Assembly: GCF_032062135.1 (NCBI RefSeq)
Contig: NC_092868.1
Location: 42,946,970-43,010,969 of the forward strand
Direction: 5' to 3'
Origin: Pyxicephalus adspersus
Lineage: Eukaryota; Chordata; Amphibia; Anura; Pyxicephalidae
DNA: 64,000 bases
Both the position numbers and the translations under genes were made by a program. Of the stretch, positions 1-11,214 are shown piece by piece. The notes under the pieces are model-generated. The model had not been told where the DNA came from, did not search any database, and was given only the letters and a program-made list of their open reading frames with translations. The first letter of the stretch is position 1, and every line of letters begins with the position of its first letter.

Positions 1-760
1 TTCATGTACTGGGGTTAATGCTCATTGTGTTCAGTCAGGCAGTTCATCTTAAATGGGCTTTCAGCACACAAGAGAACCATAAAATACATTTAAATAATAC
101 CACACTGTGTCGCTATGCAGTGTGGTGCACCGCAACTCCTTTCATATCTGCATTGCCTTGGGGTGTCATTCAAAAAAAATGGCAGTGGACCCGGCCTATT
201 GACATAACATGCACCAGGGTATTTTACACATGCACAATGCAAAAGTGCGTTTAAACCTTAAACATGTTAACATTTGTATGATCATCTCGATCGGCTCCCA
301 CTACTTTCATCACTTTGCAGAACACAAAAGTTGAACTTCTCCCCCCATTAGTGGCGCCCACATTTTGCCGTTGTCTCTATTTAGTGGACCGAAGTCCAGT
401 CTTTTATATAAAATGGTTCTTTAAGAATCATTTCCATATTCACAACACACTATCAGATTTCAGATGGAGCCATAGTTGAAATCTGTAATAATTGGTGACA
501 AATATATTTGGAATTTGTTGTAATTGTTCCTCTCCCCTCATTACCAATCTATTCTGCTGCACTGTGTTGTTCTAACATGTATGTTGTTTAACCTACAGAT
601 TGTTTTTTTTATGCCATTGCACTAAGCTTACGCTGTTACATTATCTCAATGCCTGAGCTATGACATACGGATATATGTTGTACTGGGATGGATGTGTAGA
701 ACTTTTTTATACAATCTGTTTATTTTTAATAAAATGACAATGATATTACATTTATCAGAG
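1..760 (+). other. Possible 3' UTR end of an unidentified plus-strand gene
   Basis: There is no long ORF. The stretch is repeat-free and ends with AATAAA at 728-733, followed by a T/G-rich stretch (gagttgtatttct) typical of a cleavage region. If real, the gene lies left of the window and converges on NADK. I cannot name it. Confidence 0.3.
728..733 (+). promoter_or_regulatory. Possible polyadenylation signal AATAAA
   Basis: The hexamer sits in TTTTTAATAAAATGACA, about 25-30 nt before a GT-rich stretch. It is supportive only if the preceding 700 bp is transcribed. Confidence 0.3.
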
Positions 761-1244
761 TTGTATTTCTTTCCTGCACTACTGCCTACTGAATGGTAAT
801 GAATCAGAAAAGACAGAACAACTATATGAAGCCGGATCTAGACTCATGTCTGTGTGTAGTCCTGAAGGCAGACCGGTGAATATATCCCAGTCATTATTGT
901 TTCACTATGTAACAAATGTCTCAAACCCCATATCTTTATTTTCATACACCCACTTGTAGGCTTCCCAGGGCTGAGCTTGTGAATTAAAATGCTTGTTTGC
1001 CCTGAATGGAGGTCAGATCTTACCCTTTAAACTTTATGGCAGTTGACAGTCTCTATTGCTAGGAAAGCAAGGTATAAATTCTACATTTCGGAGGATGTTG
1101 GCCCCTTTTTCAGGTCTAGGCCATGTCTTATATTCAATTTCAGATAGCACTTGGAGGTAAAGGCTGCCATGAAAATGTGATAAGCTGTTTAAGTGGTAAT
1201 TACTGTGCTGAAGGGAATGGCCAATACCGCCCACAAATATCTAT

Positions 1245-1455
1245 CAATCTTTTTAACATGGGGGGGGGGGGGGCCCTGAAATAGCTTTTATGTCACAGGG
1301 AACCCCTTGGTAATATTTATATGCCCAATGCATAGTGTATTTGCCTGGTGGTCAGTGGGAAGAATGCCTCCTATGTTGCTGGCCAGTGAGAAGAATGTCT
1401 TACAAATTGCTCATTGCTCAAGGAACCCCTAGCAACCTCCGGTTGAGAAATAATG
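1245..1455 (-). mobile_element. CAGTG-family MITE (hAT-like), copy 1
   Basis: Reverse-oriented copy with ends CAATCTTTTTAACATG and GGTTGAGAAATAATG. It shares the internal 'gtgggaagaatg' and 'aaggaacccctagcaacct' blocks with the copies at 8,036, 38,124, 43,369 and 50,991. A 14-base G run (1260-1273) lies inside it. Confidence 0.6.
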
Positions 1456-1744
1456 ACCTAGGCAAAGTAATATTTGTACAAGGCGCTCCTTGCCACACTT
1501 CCATATACTAATCATCTTATAATAGGGAGGTAAGCAACCTGGAAGCAAGAAAAAGGAACCAGCTACATCACAATTCCTGCACTAGACTACAAACAAGGAA
1601 TACAACCCAAAATCCACAAAGCTCTAATTCCTCCAGTGCAGCACTACCACACATCTGCTACATGTGCAACCTACTAGAGAGCTGCCTACTGTGCACATTA
1701 GTCTTACCAAACACAGGTAGATCAAGGTGTAAGCAAATACTGGA

Positions 1745-1860
1745 CAAAGTCTGATGGCAAATCTCATTAATATTAGAAACTTTTTATTTAGTGTTAACAT
1801 TTTACGCATTGCTGTACATTAAATAAGGGTTGCAAATGACATAAGGAGGAGAGGACCCAC
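1745..1860 (-). repeat. L2-type 3' tail repeat, degenerate
   Basis: Carries 'ttacgcattgctgtacatta' followed by 'gttgcaaatgac' and 'aggaggagaggaccc', the same blocks as the clearer copies at 16,476, 19,063 and 33,845. The (TTA)n tract and the 'tatatagcgcc' core are mostly lost. Confidence 0.6.
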
Positions 1861-1937
1861 ACAGAAAAACGTATTAATCAAGTACATGTGTATGGCCCTA
1901 CACTCCAACCTTTTTAGCTTAAAATAGCCTTCAAGTC

Positions 1938-2413
1938 TTAAAGAAGAATTAAACTAAAAACTGCCAAAAAAATACACTTACCTTTAATCCCGCAGGGCAG
2001 TCTGATCCATCTGGGGGTGTCTTGCATCTGGTCCCGTGTTGTCCCAGAGCCGGCACTCCAGACGTTGCCATTTTCTCCCCTTCTTCCTGGTTCTTCACCC
2101 TTTGTCACCCGACCCATGCGCGAGATCAGGTGACGTAGGATGAAAAACAATTTGCCGATCTCACTGCGCATGTGTGAGACATGCAGATTTTTCTCCTTGT
2201 ACGAAAAGGCTCCTTCTGCGCGTGCCGAAGACGTAGGCATCCCGGGAGGCTTTGCGCTCCCGTTCATTCTCGATCGCCTTTGGGTGACGGTTGCTGTAAA
2301 AAAAAAAAAATGGTGTTGCACCTACTAAAAAAAAAAAACTATTTTTACCTTACATAAAAGAGTTGTCTACCCTTTTATCTGAAGTGAAATTTCCGAGTTT
2401 AAGTACGCTTTAT
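1938..2413. mobile_element. TTAA-ended MITE, about 476 bp
   Basis: Begins TTAAAGAAGAATTAAACT and ends AGTTTAAGTACGCTTTAT. The same termini and length occur at 61,587-62,058 (472 bp). Internal blocks include 'cttctgcgcgtgc' and 'agttgtctacccttt'. TTAA ends suggest piggyBac-type mobilisation (inference). It codes for nothing. Confidence 0.65.
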
Positions 2414-2439
2414 GGAACTCCCAGCTTTAATTACTACTA

Positions 2440-4013
2440 CAGTTAGGTCCATAAATATTTGGACAGAGACAACTTTTTTCCAATTTTGGTTCTGTACATT
2501 ACCACAATTAATTTTAAATGACTCGGATGCAGTTGAACTGCAGACTTCCGGCTTTATTTAGTGGGTTGAACAAAAATATTGCATAAAAATACGAGGAACT
2601 AAATCCTTTTTTTTTTTTTTTTTTTTTTTTAACTCAATCACTTTATTTCAGGGGCTCAAGAGTAATTGGACAATTGACTCAAAGGCTATTTCATGGGCTG
2701 GTGTGGGCAATTCCTTGGTTATGATTATCAGTTAAGCAAATAAAAGGCATGCAATTGATTTGGGGGGGGTGTATGTGGAAGATTTTGCTGTGAACAGACA
2801 ACATGCGGTCAAAGGAGCTCTCCATGCAGGTGAAATAAGCCATACTTAAGCTGCAAAAACAGAAAAAAAAAACCATCTGAGAAAATCTACAGTTTGGTAC
2901 GTTTGGAAAGAAACAAAGCACTGGTGAACTCAGCAACGCCAAAAGACCTGGACGTCCACAGAGGACAACAGTGGTGGATGATCACAGAATCACAACAGCC
3001 AACCAAGTGAACAACACTCTCCAGGAAGTAGGCGTATCGATATCCAAGTCTACCATAAAGAGAAGACTGCATGAAATACAGAGGGTGCACTGCAAGGTGC
3101 AAGTCACTCATAAGCCTCAAGAATAGAAAGGCTAGATTGGACTTTGCTCAAAAACATCTAAAAAAAGCCAGCACAGTTCTGGAAAAACATTCTTTGGACA
3201 GATGAAACCAAGATCAACCTTTACCAGAAAGATGGCAAGAAAAACGTATGGGGAAGGCGTGGAACAGCTCATGATCCAAAGCATAGCACATCATCTGTAA
3301 AACATGGCGGAGGCAGTGTGATGGCTTGGGCGTGCATGGCTGCCATGGCACTGGGACACTAGTGTTTATCCATGATGTGACACAGGACAGAAGCAGCCGA
3401 ATGAATTCTGAGGTGTTCAGGGACATACTGTCTGCTCAAATCCAGCTAAATGCAGTCACATTGATTGGGAGGCGTTTCATAATACAGATGGAGAATGACC
3501 CAAAACATACAGCCAAAGCAACCCAGGAGTTTATTAAAGCAAAGAAGTGGAATATTCTTGAAGGGCCAAGTCAGTCACCTAATCTGAACCCAGTTGAGCA
3601 TTCATTTCACTTGTTGAAGACTAAACTTCGGACAGAAAGGCCCACAAACAAACAGCAACTGAAAGCCGCTGCAGTAAAGGCCTGGCAGAGCATTAAAAAG
3701 GAGGAAACCCAGAATCTGGTGATGTCCATGAGTTCAAGACTACAGGCTGTCATTGCCAGCAAAGGGTTTTCAACTAAGTATTAGAAATTAACATTTTATT
3801 TTCAGCTTTTTAATTTGTCCAATTACTTTTGAGCCCCTGAAATGAAGTGATTGTGTAAAAAAAAAAAGGCAATCTTTTTTGTTCAACCCACTGAATTAAA
3901 GCTGAAAGTCTGCAGCTCAACTGCACCTGAGTTGTTTCATTTAAAATTTATTGTGGTAATGCACAGAACCAAAATTGGAAAAAAGTGTCTCCAAATATTT
4001 ATGGACCTTATTG
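2440..4013 (+). mobile_element. Tc1/mariner element, near full length, decayed
   Basis: Flanked by TA at 2438-2439 and 4014-4015. Left end CAGTTAGGTCCATAAATATT; the right end is its near inverted copy (AATATTTATGGACCTTATTG). About 1,574 bp. Remnants of a DD34E transposase run left to right: a helix-turn-helix segment around 2,945-3,110 (RPGRPQRTT), then WTDET (3,195-3,210), then a 3' open frame. At least one frameshift near 3,340 and several stops make it non-functional. Confidence 0.9.
2905..3784 (+). pseudogene. Tc1 transposase pseudogene
   Basis: The longest intact piece (3326-3784, 152 codons) covers the C-terminal catalytic half: ENDPKHTAKAT (second Asp) and SQSPNLNPVEH (Glu of DD34E), ending at TAG. 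The N-terminal DNA-binding part and WTDET lie in other frames upstream, broken by a stop at 3,123 and a shift near 3,340. The catalytic letters survive but no continuous protein can be made. Confidence 0.85.
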
Positions 4014-4025
4014 TAAGCATGCTGA

Positions 4026-4160
4026 CTAGTGGAAAGAATGTCATCCTTTCATATGGCAAAAAAAAAACCATTGGTGTCACTTATACTGACCCAAGAGCCA
4101 CAAATTGTTCATCACTCAAGGAACCCCCAGCAACATCTGGTTGCATCCCAGGGTTACACA
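4026..4160 (-). mobile_element. CAGTG-family MITE fragment
   Basis: Contains 'gtggaaagaatgtcat', 'ttggtgtcactta' and 'ctcaaggaacccccagcaac', matching the reverse-oriented family consensus. Both ends are lost. It directly follows the Tc1 copy. Confidence 0.5.
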
Positions 4161-4783
4161 GAACACCAGTAAAAAAAAAAAAACGCCAATCTACACCATC
4201 CCTCCAGTGTGAAACATTGATGACATGCAGTGTTAGTACAAAACAATATTTTACCCTAGATATGCACACTTTTATCTTACCTGCTCTCAGTCTTGACCTC
4301 ATCTTTGCAGGAATAAATCAGAAAAATCCAACATAATGATGAAAATTGCCCAGCTGAGATTATTTAGAAATTAATTGCCTGATGAAACCTCTATGTTTGT
4401 GGACATTGTCATCCAGTTCTGCCTGGAAAATAACCTGGAAAAGAAAACCACTGCAGGTCATATAAACCCATAATCACTCTGTGTATGATGTGTGTGGGGC
4501 AGAGTCAGGATCTCTGTTTTTGTAATCCATTTTGTGTCCACATGCTGAACACAACACAAAGCCACCTAATACACAAAGCCACCTAATACACAAAGCCACC
4601 TTTGAGTAATATACAGACATTCTAACTTTCCAGGATCTTCTTCGGAAGAACAAAAGGTGCTGTACAATAATACACATGGACAAGTATAGTCCCCATGGGG
4701 GTAAATTCTCTTTCCTACCTCTTTTAAATCAAAGGGTATTGAAAACAGGATAAGTTGGTCAAGTTTATTCCATAAAGAACCTA

Positions 4784-6396
4784 CAGTGGGGGAAGAAGTA
4801 TTTGATCCCCTGCTGATTTTGTACATTTGCCCTCTGACAAAGAAATGACCAGTCTATAACTGGAATATTAGGTTTATTGTAGGTGTGAGAGACAGAATAA
4901 CAACAAAAGAACCCTCAAAAACCCAGTGCTCAAAAGTCAGAGCTTGATGTGCATTGTAATGTGTGAAATAAGTATTTGATCCCTTTGCAAAAGATGACTT
5001 AATACTTGGTGGCAAACCCCTTGTTGGCAATCACAGAGGTCGGACGTTTCTTGTAGTTGGTCGCCAGGTCTGCACACATCTCGAGGGATTTTGTCCCACT
5101 CCTCTTTGCAGATTCTCTCCAAGTCAGTAAGGTTTTGAGGCTGATGTTTGGCAACTCGAACCTTCAGCTCCCCCCACAGATTTTCTATGGGATTAAGGTC
5201 TGGAGACTGGCTAGGCCACCTTAGGACCTTCATGTGCTTCTTCTTGAGCCACTCCTTTGTTGCCTGGGCCTTGTGTTTCGGGTCATTGTCATGCTGGAAT
5301 ACTCATCCTGACCCATTTTCAATGCCCTGGCTGAGGGAAGGAGGTGCTCACCCAAGATTTGACGGTTCATGGCCCTGTTCATTGTCCCTTCGATGCGGTA
5401 AAGGTGTCCTGTCCCCTTAGCAGAAAAACACCCCAAACCATAATGTGTCCACCTCCATGTTTGACAGTGGGGATGGTGTTCTTGGGGTCATAGGCAGCAT
5501 TCCTCCTCCAAACACGGCAAGTTGAGTTGATGCCAAAGAGCTCAATTTTTGGTCTCATCTGACCACAACACTTTCATCCAGTTCTCTTCTGGATCATTCA
5601 GATGTTCAATGGCAAACTGCAGACGGGCCTGTACATGTGCTGTCTTGAGCAGGGGGACCTTGCGGGCTCTGCAAGATTTCAGGCCTTCACGGCGCAGCGT
5701 GTTACCAATTCTTGGTGACTATGGTGCCAGCTGCCCTGAGATCATTGACAAGTTCCCCTGTGTAGTTCTGGGCTGCTTCGTCAACGTTCTCATGATCATT
5801 GAAACTCAACGAGGGGGGAACTTGCATGGAGCCCCAGACTAAGGGAGATTGACATTTATTTTGTTTCTTCCATTTGCAAATTATTGCACCAACTGTTGTC
5901 ACCTTCTCAACAAGCTGGTTGGTGATAGTCTTGTAGCCCAGTCCAGCCTGGGCTGGATCAATCATTCCCCTGACATCCAACAATCTTGTCCCTGACATCC
6001 TTGGACAGCTCTTTAGTCTTGGCCATGGTGGCTAGTTTGGAATCTGATTGATTGGTTGCTTCTGTGGACAGGTGTCTTTTATACAGGTACTGTAACAAGC
6101 TTGGATTAGGAGCAGTCCCTTACAGAGGGTGCTCCTAATCTCAGCTCGTTACCTGCATACAGTGAAGACACCTGGGAGCCTGAAATCTTGCTGATTGATA
6201 GAGGATCAAATACTTATTTCACTCATTGCAATGCACATCAAGCTCTGACTTTTGAGAGCTGGGTTTTTTAGGGTTCTTTTGTTGTTATTCTCACAGCTAC
6301 AATAAGCCTACCATTACAATTATAGACTGGTCATTTCTTTGTCAGAGTGCAAACGATCAAAAATCAGAAGGGGATCAAATACTTCTTATATACCAT
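4784..6396 (-). mobile_element. Second Tc1/mariner family, decayed, reverse orientation
   Basis: Left end CAGTGGGGGAAGAAGTATTT after a TA at 4782-4783. The right end is degenerate (ATACTTCTTATATACCAT). Long subterminal inverted repeats are obvious: 'caagctctgacttttgag' near 6,240 mirrors 'ctcaaaagtcagagcttg' near 4,930. It differs in terminal sequence from the copy at 2,440, so it is a separate family. Transposase remnants are on the minus strand. Confidence 0.88.
4937..5998 (-). pseudogene. Tc1 transposase pseudogene (second family)
   Basis: 5998-5702 encodes a paired-like DNA-binding remnant (LGYKTITNQLVEKVTTV). 5233-4937 encodes the C-terminal end with [17 protein letters not shown], carrying the catalytic Glu, then [17 protein letters not shown]. 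The two parts are in different frames with stops between them, so the gene is dead. Confidence 0.85.
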
Positions 6397-6450
6397 TACA
6401 AATAATTGCATTATACACAAAAGGTACAAGCATGGGGAAATTTTTGTTCC

Positions 6451-6838
6451 TTAAAGCGGAAAAAAAAAACTCACTTACCTTTACTTTTGCAGATCCGTCG
6501 ATCCCTCCAGAAGTTTTCTGGTTTGGGTCCCGCGTCATTCTGTAATCCTCCTTTGTTCCAGCTTGAAGGAAGTGCTGGGCACCGCCATCTTCTATAGCCT
6601 TCTGCCTATGTCACCCGATATAACACTGCACAGCCACGAGATCAGGTGATGTAGCCTACTGTATATGGGGGAAAAAAAAGTGCCTGAGATCAGCATTTTC
6701 TTTTTCCCCATTTAAGAAAAAGCTCCTTCTGCGCATGCTCGAGACCAGGCATGCGCAGAAGGAGCAGCCAGAAGCCTCTCCTACAATAGGCCAGGTTGTC
6801 TACCCCTTTATGTAAGGTACAAATTTAAGACCTAGCTC
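6451..6838. mobile_element. TTAA-ended MITE, degenerate copy
   Basis: Starts TTAAAGCGGAAAAAA and ends near 'tgtctacccctttatgtaag'. It shares 'cttacctttacttttgcag', 'gagatcaggtga' and 'ccttctgcgcatgc' with the copy at 1,938. It contains a perfect 17 bp inverted repeat (6722-6738 / 6749-6765). Confidence 0.6.
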
Positions 6839-7818
6839 CAGGGAAAAAGCTACATACAGTGATACCAGACAGCACACAGCCAGATCCTCAACCTCTACTA
6901 CAGTAACACAGATTGGACAAGAAAACCAACCCCATCATCACCATACCCGCTGATTGGATCATGATTGAGAGGCAGCATGGCAGGTATTACTGTCTCCTCC
7001 TGTCTGCATGTTCCCTGTTAGCACCTGATTGGCTTTTAGCGCTGCCCCACCTCCCAGTCAGAGGCTCATAATGCAGCAAGTTGATATCAGGACAAATTCA
7101 CATACCTACAACATCTGCATCTAAATTCTATTTACTTACTTGCAATCAATATATTTTTTGTTCTTTGTATATCTGCTTTTATGAATACAGCAGAAACAAC
7201 ATTATGCACCGAGTCATAAATGAGATTGTGCTCCGTTCATCTGCCTACATTTCTGCTAATCAAAACATTAGGGTCACTGGGTACATTTCAACTTCCAACT
7301 AATTACAAATACTGAACAACTTTGTTATATTGCTGATTTTATTGCTGGATACAGCAAAAGCTTTATAACAGGTCCAAGGATGGCTGATTCTACAAAAAAA
7401 AAAAAAAAAAAGATATTTATAGAGGTGGTCAAGATCTAACGGATAGTAATTAGGATTACTTTGTATGTTATGGATCTAGTGAGGATTGCTGATGGAAAAT
7501 GTCAGAACCACAATGAAAAAATTACATAAAAACCAACGAGCATGGTCATGAAGATGCAGATAATGGCTCCTAAAATATTCTCTGAGATAGAAAAATGTTC
7601 TGGGTCTTCTATGAATTCGGGAAATTGATGGCCCTGGAAAATCTAATTCATTTCTACAAATAACTATTACAGAGCTCACGTTACTCTCTTACCCACCCCA
7701 TGAACATTGAATCATGTTCAGTAATTTCTGTTAGGATTTTCATTTTTTCCGGGTCAGGTTGGAGCTATGAGGCTATGAAGCTGGGATAAGCTCTTGATAT
7801 TTAAAAATGAAGAATCTA

Positions 7819-7905
7819 CAGGTGCATCTCAATAAATAAGAATATAATTAAATAGTAATAATAGTAATAATAAAAGTTATTCAATTAAAAAAACAAACAC
7901 CTGGT
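7819..7905. mobile_element. Solo Tc1-like terminal repeat
   Basis: CAGGTGCATCTCAATAAATA after a TA dinucleotide, resembling the terminal repeat of a third Tc1-like family. No transposase and no matching right end were found. An AT-rich (TAATAG)n-like patch follows. Confidence 0.45.
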
Positions 7906-8035
7906 TTAATGACCATGATATCGCTGTAGTTGAATGTGACCAACCATATCCAAATATGTAGAGAGAATCTTTATAAAATGGCATCATAGACAGATAGCAA
8001 ATGTAATGTAAAATGTAAGGTTAAATAACCTACGC

Positions 8036-8268
8036 CAGCCATTCTCAACCAGGGTTCCTCCAGTTGTGGCTGATGGACCTCCCATGTGATGATACCTGCA
8101 AAGATCTGGTGCCAATACCACTTTTGCCAGCTACATGAAACCATAAGCCTTTTTCAGAGGTCAGTAACCAACCCAAATTTTTCTCATCAATTGAATATAG
8201 CAGGGGTTCCCCAACACATGAAAATTATTTTAAGAACTCGTCAGGGGTAAAAACATTGGGAAAGACTG
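8036..8268 (+). mobile_element. CAGTG-family MITE, copy 2
   Basis: Left end CAGCCATTCTCAACCAGGGT, right end TTGGGAAAGACTG. The 8 bp flanks (acctacgc / atctgggc) agree at five of eight positions, so this is an older copy. Confidence 0.6.
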
Positions 8269-8789
8269 ATCTGGGCCATAATATATTTTAAATTGGATTA
8301 ATGACAGAGAAAAACATAGGCCTCTGAAATGGAATAGTGGTAACAAGCACAGCCCAATGTTATACAACAGCTGCAACAGCAAACAAACTTCTAGAAATCA
8401 GCATTGCTCCTAAATAAAACCACCCGTGCAATTAAATCCAAGATAGAGTGCAAAAGTTTACACGCCAAATTGTACAGGAAATACGCTTTGAAGGAATTAA
8501 AGGTTGGAAACCAACAGATAAGTACATTCTTAGTAGTTATCCTTTATGAACTGACCACTTTACTCCCAACTGCAAAAAAAAAAATATATTTAAAGGAACA
8601 TTTAACATTTTAAACATTTTCTTATTCCTGTGCAATTATCAGTTGGCCATACCTTCTATGTAGAAGATTCTGCAGTACAATCTTACATCTAATGGGTGCC
8701 AGGGTTATCTATTTCCATTGTGGATTCTCATCTTATATGGATATCCAGTGTTAGTGGGTCACTGCTCTTCCAAGCCCAGCTTATATGAT

Positions 8790-9265
8790 AGCAGACCTTA
8801 CCTGTTTACCCAAAAATAAGCCATAGCATTATTTTTCCATATTTTTGAGGATACTCGAAATATAAGCCCTACCCCGAAAATAAGCTACAATACATATGAA
8901 TACATGGACAAGAGGTGCTCATTTATGGAAAGTGCTATGGCTAGACATGAGAAATTGGGGCCAATGGTTCCAAAGGAACTGGAGTCACAAGAAATTCAAG
9001 ATGGAATTCAGGGTATGGAGAGTTAGGATGATGTTCCAGAAGATAATGACATGACTGTATTTGAATAAATGTTGATTTTTGTTCCTGAATATCACAAGAA
9101 ATGCATGATGGATTTCAGGGTTTGGAGAGTTATGATGATGTTTCAGAATGTGATGACATGACTATATTTGAATAAATGTTGATTGTTGTTTATGAAAAAA
9201 TAAGACATTCCCTAAAAATTAGCCCTAGTGCATTTTTTTGAGCAAAAAATATTATAAGACGCAGG
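8790..9265. repeat. Dispersed-repeat-like segment with internal tandem duplication
   Basis: 'aaaaataagcc', 'gaaaataagct' and 'aaaaattagccctagtgca' blocks frame a core that holds two copies of a unit of about 107 bp (from 8,987 and from 9,094). No coding potential is seen. The superfamily is not recognised. Confidence 0.5.
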
Positions 9266-11181
9266 CTTGGCTTCTCCCAAGAATGACCTTTGCCGTCAAT
9301 CAAAAATGATTGATACTCTGTATAGACATTTACAATCATACTGATCTTTCCTTTGGAGTTGGGGAAGAGGAGTAGGTTTTAAAAAGCATAGCTTTCTTTT
9401 CTAATTTTGAGTAGTTAGGTTATTAGAGCATGGTGTGTGTGTGTGTGTGTTATACTAAGGGTATGCATGGTTTCCAGTGGTACATTTATATGAAAACCAA
9501 CAAAAAACACTATATATACTCCTTAACATAAAATATGTAAAAGAGGCCTAAAATATACAGCTCAGTGAAAATAATTGCAAGCCAAATCACTTTTTAAACC
9601 TGCAGCTTTCGTTGAAATAACAGCTGGTGTCCCAGACTTAAAGATCCTTATTCATGCATTTCCTATATGTGACAACACTCTACCAGTTGTACTCCTGTGC
9701 AAGCGCCCATTACAAAGGCATAGACCACTGTTGTTATACCTGTCTTAAGAAATGCCATGCAGCCATCGATGGAGAGCATCCAGACAGTAAGTGGCTGCAG
9801 GAGATAAACAGTACTAAAAAGGCAAAAAAAAAAAAAAAAAGGGAAAAAAGCATTTTCCAAAACACCCTGGCAATTAATAATGATGCACAATGCTTTACCA
9901 GTTTGTCATTCATTAGGGCTTACACTTACTTGATTGAAGAGTCTGATCACAACACACCTCTCTCAGCCACTTTCACACACAAATCCCAACCACAAAAACG
10001 CCAAACTCCATTTGGGGTTTAACAATTTTTATAGCGAAGTCACTGCACCAAAAGTGAAGTTCTAGAATAGAAAAATGTTTAAACAAAATAAGTTCTATAC
10101 ATGTTATGCAAGAAAGCATATTATGAAATTGCACATTATAACAGGTTGTTGTGTACAATGAAGAATTTGCTTACAGGGTCTGTATGAAAAGAGGTGAAAG
10201 ATCACTATAATCACATTCACATTGTTACAAAGAATCTCCCTACACAGTACCAACTGTACTGAGCTGAAGAACCGGCACCAGGTAAACAGAACCAAATGGG
10301 AGGACTTACCTGGCTTTGGACATTGAGATGTCCTGTAATAAAATCTCTAGCTCCATGCCTGCTGCATGCTTTGTAAAGCCCAAAGTAAATTTATTCCAAA
10401 CAACTGCATGTAAAGCAATGTAAAAAAAAAAAAAAAAAAAAAAGACCAAACCCAACCTGTGGGTGAATATTGTGTCGATCCTGTGTCGCCCAAGAAGGTG
10501 TTCGGTCAACTTGCACCCATTAAACTAGGACTGGACCATCAGACCCATTTGCATACCCAAATGCAATTGGTTCTAGTTTCCTTTAGATTAGAACTAAAGA
10601 CAAAGTTATATTTGCCACTTTGAGATCAGAGGGATTAAAGGATCCTCCTGCAACGTCGTCCTCTAACGTCTGTTGTGTTTTTTTTCTCAGCTAATACCAA
10701 ACCCAATGCGGCTTAATGTAAAGAGACCTGGCCATGATGGAGCTTGTGGGATGAGCAGCTGCTACTCTCCAACTCTTGGAACAACAGTTATATCAGATTT
10801 ACAGTGCTGTGTGTGAGTTAAGACAGCCCGTTCTAATAGGCATTTTAATGTAAAACTGCACCTTTATTTGTGTGTATTGCACACATGTAAACAATCTAAA
10901 GGCTCTGAAACACATGCATTGTGGTGTTCTGGGGTTCCTTTTATACGTTCTCTGTACAAATGAAACCAATGCTGCCACGTCATTCATTTCTAAAGGCACC
11001 CAAATGCACTTTGCCAGCACACCACAGTCCACGTGAATTTAATTTAGATGACACATTTCAACCACTACCCTAGAACAGAAGACAACCTCGGGGTTGCAGA
11101 GTTGTAGCTGCTATGGGGGAGAGAGCACACCAGGAGTACAATGATTGCCGGGGCTCGATCTACACAGTGAGCTGGGATATA

Positions 11182-11214
<33 letters not shown>

